From CAZPMO01 sp964587515 (GTDB lineage: Bacteria; Pseudomonadota; Alphaproteobacteria; MPNO01), in the NCBI GenBank assembly GCA_964587515.1, contig CAZPMO010000023.1, positions 1 through 38,287 on the forward strand: a stretch of DNA of 38,287 nt, in the 5' to 3' direction. The notes beneath the pieces were generated by a model. The model saw nothing but the letters and a program-made list of their open reading frames with translations. It was not told the DNA's origin and searched no databases. Made by a program: the position numbers and the translations under genes. Below, piece by piece: positions 30,626 through 38,287 of the stretch (the stretch's first letter is position 1; every line of letters begins with the position of its first letter).

Positions 30626-32260
30626 ATGCCAACGGGGAAAGATTTCGATTACATCATCATCGGCGCGGGGTCGGCCGGCTGTGTGCTGGCGGGCCGGCTT
30701 GGCGAGGATCCGGATACGCGTATCCTGGTGCTGGAAGCGGGCGGCCAGGACAATAGCTGGTTGATCAGCGTACCGCTCGGCGCGGGCAAGATCTGGAACG
30801 GCGACGAATTCAACTGGTCCTATAACTCCGAGCCCGAACCCAATGCCGATAACCGTTCGATCTTCCATCCACGCGGCAAGGTGATCGGGGGCTCGTCCTC
30901 CATCAACGTGATGGCCTATGTGCGCGGCCACAGGCGCGACTATGACCGCTGGCGTCAGATGGGTCTCGACGGGTGGTCTTATGCCGACGTGCTGCCCTAT
31001 TTCAAGCGCGCCGAATCATTTTCGGCCGGCGCCGACGACTATCGCGGCGGCGACGGCCCGTTGAGCGTGCGCCACACAAGGGCCCAGGATCCGATTTTCG
31101 ACGCGTTCCTGAAGGCCGGCGAGGAACTCGGCCACGGCGTCACGCCGGACTATAACGGCGCGCGGCAGGACGGTTTCGCGCGCGTGCAGTACACGGTGCG
31201 TGACGGACGGCGGTGCAGCGCCGCGGTCGCCTATCTGCGTCCCGCCCTGAAGCGCGGTAATGTGGAGGTCGAAACCGGCGTCCATGTCACCCGCGTTCTG
31301 ATGGAAGGCGCCCGCGCCGTGGGCGTCGAATATTTGAAGGACGGCGCGAAGCACGAAGCGCGCGGCGGCGGTGAAATCATCGTCTCCGGCGGCGCCATCA
31401 ACTCGCCCCAGATCCTGATGCTGTCGGGCATCGGCCCGGCCGAACACCTCAGGGACCATGGCATCGAGCCCGCCCTGGACCTGGCCGGGGTCGGCCAAAA
31501 TCTCCAGGACCACCCGGCGGCCTCGGTTGCCTATTCCCACGCGCGCCCTTCGGGGTTCTCCAGGAATCTGCGTTTCGACCGGCTCGCCTTCTCCATGGTC
31601 CAGGCCCATCTCTTCGGCTCGGGTTTCGCCGCCAACCCGCCGGGCGGCATGACCGCGTTCCTGCGCAGCGGCCCGGACCTGGATATGCCCGACATCCAGA
31701 TGTTCCACCGCAATGGCTCCAAGGTCGTGCGCGAATGGTTCCCCGGGTTTCGCCCGCCGGCCCCGGACGGATTCATGTTCCGGTCCTGTCAGCTCCGTCC
31801 CGAAAGCCGGGGCGAGATCACGCTGGCCAGCGGCGATCCCACCGCCGCGCCCCGCATTCGCAACGATTTCCTGTCGACCGAAACCGACCGGCGGGTGCTG
31901 CGTGAAAGCATCCGCCTGGCGCGCGATATCGCGGCCAGCAAGGCCTATGAGGGCATCACCGGCGTCGAGGTAAGCCCCGGCCCCGAGGTGAAGACGGACG
32001 CCGAAATCGACGCCTTTATCCGCCAGGACCTCGATACCGTCTATCACCCGATCGGCACCTGCCGCATGGGGCCGGACGCCGAATCCGTGGTCGATCCGGA
32101 ATTCCGGGTGCGCGGCGCGGAAGGCCTGCGGGTGGTCGACGCCTCGGTGATGCCCGACCTGGTGGGCGGCAACATCAACGCCTGCGTGATCATGGTCGCC
32201 GAAAAGGCGTCCGACATCATCCGCGGCCGCCCCGCCCCGGCGCCCATCGAGGGAGTCTAA
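30626..32260 (+). CDS. GMC-family FAD oxidoreductase (choline/alcohol dehydrogenase-like)
   Basis: A 544-residue flavoprotein that oxidises an alcohol to an aldehyde. FAD-binding Rossmann motif IIGAGSAGCVLAGRL (11-25) and LVLEAGG; GMC signature 1 PRGKVIGGSSSINVMAY; signature 2 GGAINSPQILMLSGIGP. The catalytic pair is His474 in YHPIGTCRMG and Asn516 in GGNINACVIM. A GGGGAGG site precedes the ATG. It resembles BetA but general members of this group act on polyethylene glycol, vanillyl or aliphatic alcohols, so choline is not assured. Second gene of a probable operon: SLC13 permease, GMC, then the interrupted quinone oxidoreductase 12 bases downstream. Confidence 0.9.
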   Translation: MPTGKDFDYIIIGAGSAGCVLAGRLGEDPDTRILVLEAGGQDNSWLISVPLGAGKIWNGDEFNWSYNSEPEPNADNRSIFHPRGKVIGGSSSINVMAYVRGHRRDYDRWRQMGLDGWSYADVLPYFKRAESFSAGADDYRGGDGPLSVRHTRAQDPIFDAFLKAGEELGHGVTPDYNGARQDGFARVQYTVRDGRRCSAAVAYLRPALKRGNVEVETGVHVTRVLMEGARAVGVEYLKDGAKHEARGGGEIIVSGGAINSPQILMLSGIGPAEHLRDHGIEPALDLAGVGQNLQDHPAASVAYSHARPSGFSRNLRFDRLAFSMVQAHLFGSGFAANPPGGMTAFLRSGPDLDMPDIQMFHRNGSKVVREWFPGFRPPAPDGFMFRSCQLRPESRGEITLASGDPTAAPRIRNDFLSTETDRRVLRESIRLARDIAASKAYEGITGVEVSPGPEVKTDAEIDAFIRQDLDTVYHPIGTCRMGPDAESVVDPEFRVRGAEGLRVVDASVMPDLVGGNINACVIMVAEKASDIIRGRPAPAPIEGV

Positions 32261-32272
32261 GTACCCGACACC

Positions 32273-33250
32273 ATGACGGCGATCGAGATAGCCGAACCCG
32301 GCGGGCCGGCGGTGCTGCGTCCGGTCACGCTCGCCGTGCCCGAGCCGGGGCCCGGCGAGATGTTGATCCGGGTCGCGGCGGCCGGGATCAACGGCGCCGA
32401 TCTGACCCAGCGCAAGGGGCTCTATCCCATGCCGCCCGGCATTACGGAGATCCCGGGGCTCGAGGTGTCCGGAACCATCGTCGCGCTGGGGGAGGGGGCC
32501 GAACGATTCGGTCCCGGCGACGGGGTCTGCGCGCTGGTGGTCGGCGGCGGCTACGCCGAATACGCCGTCGCGCCTTGACAACAATGCATGCCCGAGCCGG
32601 ACGGAGTCACGCTGATCGACGCGGCCGGAATTCCCGAGACCTTCTGCACCGTTTGGTCCAACATGATGGATCGCTGCGCGCTTAAGGCGGGCGAAACGAT
32701 CCTGATCCAGGGCGGCACAAGCGGCATCGGCGTCGCCGCCATCCAGATGGCCCGGGCAGTCGGCGCGACCGTGCTGGCGACCGCGCGCACCCAGGAGAAA
32801 TGCGCCGCCATGACGCGGCTCGGCGCGGCGCGCGCGATCAACTATCGCGACGAGGATTTCCTGGATGTCGCGCGCGATTTCACGGAAGGGCGCGGCGTCG
32901 ACGTGATCCTCGATATCGTCGGCGGACCCTACATCGCGAAGGAGTTCGAACTGCTGGCCCAGGACGGCCGGCTGGTGTTCGTTAATCTGCGCGGCGGGCG
33001 TATCGCCGAGGCCGATTTCAGCCACATCCACCGCAAACACCTCACGATTACCGGCTCACGGCTGCGCCCGCGCACGGTCGCCGAAAAGGGTGAAATCTGC
33101 GACGCGCTCGAAGCGCATATTTGGCCCCGTTTCGCGACCGGCGAGATCGTCGCCGAGACCCATGCGCGTTTTCCGCTGGCCGAGGCGGCCGCGGCCCATC
33201 GGGTCATGGAAGCCTCCGACCATATCGGCAAGGTGCTGCTGACGATTTAG
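32273..33250 (+). pseudogene. NAD(P)H:quinone oxidoreductase (zinc-free MDR, PIG3-like) with in-frame TGA
   Basis: The reading frame would encode 325 residues of an NADPH:quinone oxidoreductase of the medium-chain reductase family. Codon 102 is TGA (32576-32578), with no frame change before or after. The first part holds the GroES-like fold (AAAGINGADLTQRKGLYP, GLEVSGTIVALGEGA); after the stop come the nucleotide-binding fold (ILIQGGTSGIGVAAIQMARA) and the usual end. Conservation on both sides is high, so the lesion is recent, a base error, or read through. An ATG at 32588 could restart the C-terminal half alone, but that would lack part of the active site. The last bases overlap the convergent MATE stop. 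Confidence 0.85.
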
Positions 33251-34575
33251 CGGCGGGGATCCCACACCCGGCTGAACAGCGACCAGGCGATCAACCCGCC
33301 GAAGCACACCAGCCCGGCGGAAATGAAGGCGAACAGCAACGAGGTGTCGCCCGGATAGACCGCGACGGCCAGCGCGCCGCCGCCGGCGGCGACGATCAGG
33401 CGCAGGGTTCCGGCGGTGAACGGCCACATCATGTTGCCGGTGCCTTGCGAGGCGAAGTAGAGCGTCTGGCCCAGCCCGAAGAACAGATAGAACGGTCCGA
33501 CGATGGCGAGGTAGCGCGCGCCGACCGCGTGGGCTTGCGGATCGGCGGTGAAATTGTCGAGCCACAGCCCCGGCCAGATCGCCGCCGTGACGCCGATCAG
33601 CGCGGTGAACCCGGCCACGAACAGTCCGCCCGACCATGCGACGCGCCGCGCCCGGGCGTAATTGCCGGCCCCGAAATTAGCGCCCACCGTCGCGGTCAGT
33701 GCGCCGCCGATGCCGAACGAAATCGGCACCAGCATCAGTTCCAGCCGGCCGCCGAGCCCGTAACCGGCCAATGCCGCGGCGCCCTGGCTGGCCACCAGCC
33801 GAGTGACGATCAGGATGGTGCCCACCGTCAGCAGCGCATTGCCGCAGGCCACCGCGCCCACCTTCAGGATATCGCGGAACAGATCCCACGAGAGCGCCAC
33901 GCCCCGGAAACGCAGTTGCACCCCATCGCGCCCGGCCATAACGATGCCGCCCATCACCAGCGCGGCGAGGCCGAACCCGGCGACCATCGCCACCGCGGGC
34001 CCGCGAATGCCGATTGCCGGGAAGGGCCCCCAACCCAGCGTCAATGCGCCGGAGAGCACGACTTGCACGGCGCTGCCCGCGATCAGCACCACGGCCGGCG
34101 TCGCCATGTTGCCGGTGCCGCGCAACACGGCCGCGAAGGTATTGGCAAGCCACATGGCCGCCGCGCTGCCGAACGCGATATGGGCATAGGCGACCGCACC
34201 CGACAGCACCACGCCGCCACCACCGAGTAACGCGAAAAGCCAAGGCGCGAACCATGCCGCGATCACCATATAGGCCGCCGCCATGCCGAGCGCGATGATC
34301 GCGGCGTGCAGCACGATCGCGTTGGCGCGCTCCGGCCGCCCCGAGCCGAGGGCGCGCGCGATCGCCGAGGTCACCCCGCCGCCCATGGCGCCGGCGGACG
34401 TCATCAGCATCAGCGTCTGCACCGGGAACACCAGCGCCAGCGACGCCAGCGCGGTAATGCCGAGACGGCCGACGAACCAGGCATCGGCGAAGGTGACCAG
34501 CGTGGTCGCCGCCGCGACGGTGATATTGGGTCCCGACATACGCGCCAGCGTCGGCCCGATCGGGCCGTGCAACAT
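33247..34575 (-). CDS. MATE-family multidrug/organic cation exporter
   Basis: A 442-residue inner-membrane antiporter with about twelve helices in two MatE repeats. The start MLHGPIGPTLARMSGPN leads into the first helix region (TLVTFADAWFVGRLG), and the repeat is mirrored in the second half (LMLVPISFGIGGALTATVGA, followed by FGAGNYARARR). MATE proteins export drugs and cationic metabolites using H+ or Na+. ATG 34575 is the first standard start but has no ribosome-binding site. An excellent AGGAGAG (34637-34631) sits six bases before an in-frame AUC at 34626-34624, which would add 17 residues (ITAEPDNQADLPPALQR). The real N-terminus may therefore lie at 34626. Stop shares bases with the quinone oxidoreductase stop. 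Confidence 0.88.
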   Translation of the reverse strand: MLHGPIGPTLARMSGPNITVAAATTLVTFADAWFVGRLGITALASLALVFPVQTLMLMTSAGAMGGGVTSAIARALGSGRPERANAIVLHAAIIALGMAAAYMVIAAWFAPWLFALLGGGGVVLSGAVAYAHIAFGSAAAMWLANTFAAVLRGTGNMATPAVVLIAGSAVQVVLSGALTLGWGPFPAIGIRGPAVAMVAGFGLAALVMGGIVMAGRDGVQLRFRGVALSWDLFRDILKVGAVACGNALLTVGTILIVTRLVASQGAAALAGYGLGGRLELMLVPISFGIGGALTATVGANFGAGNYARARRVAWSGGLFVAGFTALIGVTAAIWPGLWLDNFTADPQAHAVGARYLAIVGPFYLFFGLGQTLYFASQGTGNMMWPFTAGTLRLIVAAGGGALAVAVYPGDTSLLFAFISAGLVCFGGLIAWSLFSRVWDPRR

Positions 34576-34712
34576 GCGCTGAAGGGCAGGCGGAAGATCG
34601 GCCTGATTGTCGGGTTCTGCGGTGATAAGACTCTCCTATGATCGCAAAAGATTGCCCACGCGCGCGCCTCGCGCAAGAGCGTTGTGCATCAAGCCCCTAC
34701 ACTGACACCCCG

Positions 34713-34727
34713 ACCCCGATCCGGGGT
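34713..34727. repeat. Short palindrome related to the repeat at 30-48
   Basis: ACCCCG (34713-34718), ATC, CGGGGT (34722-34727), followed by GATGGG. It shares the CCCCG...CGGGG core and the GGTGA tail with the element at 30-48 and lies between the divergent MATE and recO genes. Probably a degenerate copy of the same dispersed palindrome family. Confidence 0.4.
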
Positions 34728-34791
34728 GATGGGTGGGGGCGTGTGGCGTCGGCTCTCGCGCGCCCTTCGATCCTCCCGTATAACCACCATC

Positions 34792-35541
34792 ATGGACTGG
34801 TCGGACGAGGGTATCGTGCTGGGGGCGCGGCGGCACGGCGAGGGGGCGGCGATCGTGACGCTTCTGACCCGCGAGCATGGGCGTCACGCGGGTCTGGTGC
34901 GGGGCGGGTCGGGCCGGCGGGCGCGCGGGGTCTATCAGATCGGCAACCGGGTGGCGGCGACGTGGCGGGCGCGGCTGGCCGAGCATCTCGGCTCCTATAC
35001 CTGCGAATTGCTGCGGGCCGACGCGGCGACGCTGCTGGCGGAGAAGCTGCCGCTGCTGGCGCTGACATCGGCCGCCGCGCTGTTGGATTCGGCGCTACCC
35101 GAGCGCGCCCCGCACGAAGACATGTTCGAGGACTTCGCGTCCCTGATCGCGGCGCTCGAACAGCCTGGCTGGCAAATCGGTTACGCGCGTTGGGAACTGG
35201 CGCTGCTGGCGGCGCTGGGGTTCGGGCTCGATCTCGGCGAATGCGCGGTCTCCGGCGCGACCGAGGGCCTCACCTATGTGTCGCCGCGCACCGGCCGCGC
35301 GGTTTCGGAAGGCGCCGCGGCCCAATGGCGCGACCGGTTGCTGCCGTTGCCCGATTTCCTGCGCCAGGATACGGATTTTTCCGCCACGCCGAGCGAGGTC
35401 CTTGACGCGCTCAGACTCACGGGCCATTTCCTGGAGAGCCACGTCTTTGCCTCCGAGGGCCGCGCCTTGCCCGAATCGCGCGCGCGGCTTATTGAAGGAC
35501 TCGCTTCGGCGGTACCGAATTCCAGTAGCGATAACGAGTAA
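34792..35541 (+). CDS. recO: DNA repair protein RecO
   Basis: A 249-residue RecO, which with RecR loads RecA onto SSB-coated gapped DNA. The N-terminal OB-fold reads DWSDEGIVLGARRHGEGAAI and LLTREHGRHAGLVRGG, the family hallmark; the helical C-terminal part contains GYARWELALLAALGFGLDL, the usual position of the RecO signature. ATG 34792 is set by homology; an upstream in-frame ATG (34684) would add an Arg-rich stretch. No ribosome-binding site is seen, and TATAAC (34779-34784) lies only seven bases before the ATG, so a nearly leaderless message is possible. parC begins eight bases after the stop. Confidence 0.93.
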   Translation: MDWSDEGIVLGARRHGEGAAIVTLLTREHGRHAGLVRGGSGRRARGVYQIGNRVAATWRARLAEHLGSYTCELLRADAATLLAEKLPLLALTSAAALLDSALPERAPHEDMFEDFASLIAALEQPGWQIGYARWELALLAALGFGLDLGECAVSGATEGLTYVSPRTGRAVSEGAAAQWRDRLLPLPDFLRQDTDFSATPSEVLDALRLTGHFLESHVFASEGRALPESRARLIEGLASAVPNSSSDNE

Positions 35542-35548
35542 AGTCCCC

Positions 35549-37771
35549 ATGAGCCAGAAGACCAAGAACGCGGAAATCCGCGATGTCCCGCTCGTCGATG
35601 CGCTCGGCGAGCGCTATCTTGCCTATGCGATGTCGACTATCACCTCGCGCTCGCTGCCCGACGTGCGTGACGGGTTGAAGCCGGTGCAGCGCCGTTTGCT
35701 GTTCGCCATGCGCCAGCTCCATCTCGATCCCGGCTCCGGGTTCAAGAAATGCGCCCGCGTGGTCGGCGACGTCATGGGCAAATTCCACCCGCACGGCGAT
35801 CAATCGATCTATGACGCCATGGTGCGCCTGGCGCAGGAATTCTCGGTGCGCTATCCGCTGGTCGAGGGGCAAGGCAATTTTGGTAACATAGATGGTGATA
35901 ACGCGGCCGCGATGCGCTACACCGAGGCGCGCCTGACCGCTTACGCCGAGGCCATGCTGGAAGGCATCGACGAGGACGCGGTCGATTACCGCGAGACTTA
36001 TGACGGCTCGGAATCCGAGCCCGAATTGCTGCCCGCCAGCGTGCCGAACCTGCTGGCCAACGGCGCCAGCGGCATCGCCGTCGGCATGGCGACGTCTATT
36101 CCGCCCCACAACGTGGATGAAATCTGCGCCGGGCTGTTGCATTTGATCAAGTTCCCGAAGGCCAACAACGCGAAGCTGGTCGAATTGATCCCGGGCCCTG
36201 ATTTCCCGACCGGCGGCCTGCTGGTGGAGCCGCGCGGCAATGTGGAGGAAGCCTATGCCACGGGGCGCGGCGGCTTCCGGCTGCGGGCGCGCTGGGAAGT
36301 CGAGAAGCTGAAGAACGGGGTCTATCAGATTGTCGTGACCGAGATCCCGTACCAGACCCAGAAAAGCCGGATCGTCGAGCGGCTCGCCGAGCTTATCGTT
36401 TCGCGCAAGCTGCCGATGCTGGTCGATGTGCGCGACGAATCAGCCGAGGATATCCGCGTCGTGCTGGAGCCGCGCTCGTGCACAGTCGAGCCCGAGATGC
36501 TGATGGAGGCGGTGTTCCGCCACACCGACCTGGAAACCCGCATCGGGCTCAACATGAACGTGCTCGACGGCGGCCGCGTCCCCAAGGTCATGAACCTACG
36601 CGACGTGCTGACCGCCTTCCTTGACCACCGTCATACGGTCTTGAAGCGGCGCACCAAGTTTCGCCTCGCGAAGATCGAACACCGGCTGGAGATCCTCGGC
36701 GGCTATCTGATCGCCTACGCGAATCTCGACGAAATCATCCGCATCATCCGCGAAGAGGACGAGCCCAAGCGGGTGATGATGAAGCGCTGGAAGCTGAGTG
36801 AAATTCAGGCCGAGGCGATCCTGAACATGCGCCTGCGTGCGTTGCGTCGCCTCGAAGAGGTCGAAATCAAGACCGAGTTCGATGCGCTGACCGCCGAGAA
36901 GAAGAGCCTCAACAAGCTGATGCGCGACGAGAAGGGTCGCTGGAAGGTTATCGGCGACGAGATCAAATCGGTGCGCGAGCGATTTGGCGCGGGCGCCGAG
37001 GGCGGCGCGCGACGGACCGAGATCGGCGACGCGCCCAGCGTCGTCGAGGTGCCGCTGGAAGCGATGATCGAGCGCGAACCGATCACCGTAATCTGCTCTC
37101 AGAAAGGCTGGATCCGCGCCGCTCGCGGGCACGTCGCGGGCAACGGAGATGTCAAATACAAGGAAGGCGACCGTGGTCGTTTTGTGCTGCACGCCGAGAC
37201 CACCGACAAGCTGATCCTGTTCGGCACCAATGGCCGCTTCTACACGCTCGGTTGCGACCGGCTGCCGGGCGGGCGCGGCCATGGCGAACCGGTGCGCCTG
37301 ATGACCGATCTGCCCAATGATCAGGAGATCGTGGCGCTGATGATCCACAAGCCCGGGCGCAAGCTGCTGGTCGCGTCCTCGGACGGGCGTGGTTTCGTGG
37401 TGCCGGAGGACGACGTGCTGGCCCAGACCCGGGCCGGCAAGCAGGTGCTCAACGTCTCCGGCGGTATCGAGGCGCAGGCCTGTGCGACGGTCGAGGGCGA
37501 TTCGGTGGCGGTGGTGGGCGAGAACCGCAAGTTGGTGATCTTCCCGCTCGATGAACTGCCCGAGATGGGCCGCGGCCGCGGCGTGGTGTTACAGCGGTAC
37601 AAGGATGGCGGACTTTCGGACGCGACTACGTTCACGCTGGCCGACGGGCTGACCTGGCGCACCGGCGACCGCGGCCGTACGGAAACCGACCTCGCCGCCT
37701 GGATCGGCAAGCGCGCCCAGGCCGGCCGCATCGCGCCGCGCGGGTTCTCCAAGAACAACCGGTTCAGTTGA
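35549..37771 (+). CDS. parC: DNA topoisomerase IV subunit A
   Basis: A 740-residue type IIA topoisomerase A subunit that with ParE decatenates replicated chromosomes. It starts LVDALGERYLAYAMSTITSR and carries the catalytic Tyr124 in AAMRYTEARLT. The quinolone-determining stretch is HPHGDQSIYDAMVRLAQ, with Gln and Asp at the positions of Ser80 and Glu84 of E. coli ParC. The coiled-coil and tower follow, and the C-terminal beta-pinwheel is shorter than in GyrA, with no GyrA box. That, and its place after recO, point to ParC rather than GyrA. A longer in-frame region back to 35276 overlaps recO and is not coding. Confidence 0.94.
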   Translation: MSQKTKNAEIRDVPLVDALGERYLAYAMSTITSRSLPDVRDGLKPVQRRLLFAMRQLHLDPGSGFKKCARVVGDVMGKFHPHGDQSIYDAMVRLAQEFSVRYPLVEGQGNFGNIDGDNAAAMRYTEARLTAYAEAMLEGIDEDAVDYRETYDGSESEPELLPASVPNLLANGASGIAVGMATSIPPHNVDEICAGLLHLIKFPKANNAKLVELIPGPDFPTGGLLVEPRGNVEEAYATGRGGFRLRARWEVEKLKNGVYQIVVTEIPYQTQKSRIVERLAELIVSRKLPMLVDVRDESAEDIRVVLEPRSCTVEPEMLMEAVFRHTDLETRIGLNMNVLDGGRVPKVMNLRDVLTAFLDHRHTVLKRRTKFRLAKIEHRLEILGGYLIAYANLDEIIRIIREEDEPKRVMMKRWKLSEIQAEAILNMRLRALRRLEEVEIKTEFDALTAEKKSLNKLMRDEKGRWKVIGDEIKSVRERFGAGAEGGARRTEIGDAPSVVEVPLEAMIEREPITVICSQKGWIRAARGHVAGNGDVKYKEGDRGRFVLHAETTDKLILFGTNGRFYTLGCDRLPGGRGHGEPVRLMTDLPNDQEIVALMIHKPGRKLLVASSDGRGFVVPEDDVLAQTRAGKQVLNVSGGIEAQACATVEGDSVAVVGENRKLVIFPLDELPEMGRGRGVVLQRYKDGGLSDATTFTLADGLTWRTGDRGRTETDLAAWIGKRAQAGRIAPRGFSKNNRFS

Positions 37772-37779
37772 CGGTAGAT

Positions 37780-37834
37780 CGCCTAAATGACGATAAATTA
37801 TCGACCGAATAACAATTCATGGTTGTTCTAGGCG
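37780..37834. other. Three-way-junction-like inverted repeats after parC
   Basis: An outer pair CGCCTA (37780-37785)/TAGGCG (37829-37834) encloses two adjacent perfect inverted repeats: CGATAA-A-TTATCG (37791-37803) and AACAA-N7-TTGTT (37811-37827). Single-stranded DNA or RNA here could fold as a three-way junction. It begins eight bases past the parC stop in a 159-base AT-rich gap. It may be a transcript end, a small structured RNA or a protein-binding site; none is proven. Confidence 0.4.
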
Positions 37835-37930
37835 CTGTGCTTGTTTAAATAAATAAGTTACCTCGTGGTTCAAGAAATATGTGGCAGCGTCCGGCCATAA
37901 CGGCGCTCCACTATTATTGGGGGGGTAGTT

Positions 37931-38269
37931 ATGGGCGGAGAGAAATTCCGAGCGAGACGCACGTTGATTGTCGGCTCATTAGCGCTGCTGGCGGTGACCA
38001 CTAGCAGCTGCGGCTATGTCCGGGATGTTTACGTTGCAAACCGCGCGGTCGTTCAGGATGGGGAAGACGCCAAACGGTCGAAGGAAGCGCCGAAAGCCGT
38101 CAATCTCAAGAAATTCAAATTCCCCGACCAGGACGAAGGCACATCCGCCTACAAGTTGGCTTTAGAGGCAGCAAAAAAGGCCGCCGTGGATCCGACAAAG
38201 GAAACCACGGCACAACTGTTACGCAATGAACTCCTAGAGCATCGCCCGTTTAGTTTGAATCGGATTTAA
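37931..38269 (+). CDS. Small putative lipoprotein, unrecognised
   Basis: A 112-residue protein with a positively charged N-terminus (KFRARR), a hydrophobic stretch (TLIVGSLALLAVTT) and Cys27 after TSS, which fits a lipoprotein signal peptide although the -3 residue is Thr rather than Leu. The mature part is highly charged, rich in Lys, Glu and Asp (KKFKFPDQDEG), with a predicted helix LALEAAKKAAVDPT. I recognise no family. GGGGGG lies just upstream of the ATG, with a possible -10 TATTAT at 37912-37917. It follows the structured gap after parC. GATTC-CGTC-GAATC (38270-38283) after the stop may be the start of a terminator cut by the window edge. Confidence 0.7.
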   Translation: MGGEKFRARRTLIVGSLALLAVTTSSCGYVRDVYVANRAVVQDGEDAKRSKEAPKAVNLKKFKFPDQDEGTSAYKLALEAAKKAAVDPTKETTAQLLRNELLEHRPFSLNRI

Positions 38270-38287
38270 GATTCCGTCGAATCGGCT

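Noticed and set aside
32576..32578. Selenocysteine codon in the quinone oxidoreductase
   Set aside because: This family has no redox-active Cys/Sec at that position, and I see no convincing selenocysteine-insertion hairpin just downstream.
31016..33040. 674-codon open frame on the minus strand
   Set aside because: Antisense to the GMC and quinone oxidoreductase genes. The translation is low-complexity (His, Arg, Gly, Asp rich) as expected from the reverse strand of GC-rich coding DNA.
35276..35548. N-terminal extension of parC
   Set aside because: It overlaps recO in another frame and reads as Arg/Pro-rich noise; the ATG at 35549 gives the family N-terminus.
38270..38283. Terminator after the last gene
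   Set aside because: A five-base stem GATTC/GAATC is visible, but the window ends before any T-run could be seen, so it is not called.

Overview
The window reads as a GC-rich alphaproteobacterial chromosome segment, probably from a Rhodospirillales-like lineage; this placement is inferred from gene content and order, not from a database search. The best clue is a broken-up but ordered housekeeping backbone on the plus strand: dapA-smpB, then (after an insert) folK-rpoZ-rel-pdxJ-acpS-lepB-rnc-era, then (after a second insert) recO-parC. Ten Ns at 12327-12336 show that this is assembled draft sequence.

Left part (1-7600): a catabolic region. A gentisate-dioxygenase-like cupin and a luciferase-like flavin oxidoreductase lie on the minus strand, divergent from a fumarylacetoacetate-hydrolase-family enzyme and a GNAT protein. 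A RES toxin / Xre antitoxin pair follows, with an AT-rich islet (about 5060-5637) upstream of it. Next is a minus-strand operon of a Rieske ferredoxin, an unrecognised 113-residue protein and an amidohydrolase.

Middle part (7600-25990): an M23 peptidase gene overlaps a bactofilin gene (cell shape and wall). Then come threonine dehydratase, a HAD hydrolase, and a soluble lytic transglycosylase split by the assembly gap, all on the minus strand. dapA and smpB are followed by an inserted set (acyl-CoA-dehydrogenase-like flavoprotein, VOC protein, DMT transporter), then by family 5 uracil-DNA glycosylase and a NYN protein. The folK to era run covers folate, the RNA polymerase omega subunit, (p)ppGpp, vitamin B6, ACP activation, signal peptidase, RNase III and Era.

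Right part (25978-34626): accessory genes separate era from recO. They are an amidase with a small upstream ORF, a leaderless (no signal peptide) subtilisin-like protease behind an AT-rich promoter region, and an apparent operon of SLC13 permease, GMC oxidoreductase and a quinone oxidoreductase gene carrying an in-frame TGA. A MATE exporter follows, whose best ribosome-binding site points at an AUC codon. recO, parC and a small putative lipoprotein gene close the window.

Recurring structure: convergent neighbours repeatedly end within or on top of each other (bactofilin/threonine dehydratase, DMT/UDG, era/amidase, quinone oxidoreductase/MATE; GNAT/RES and smpB/acyl-CoA dehydrogenase nearly touch), leaving no room for ordinary terminators. 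I found no tRNA, rRNA, CRISPR array or intact insertion sequence. Nothing here is clearly a wholly new system. The best leads are the AUC-start candidate, the TGA-interrupted oxidoreductase, the long-loop Rieske operon with its orphan protein, the Rel protein with an acidic synthetase motif, and the structured DNA after parC.
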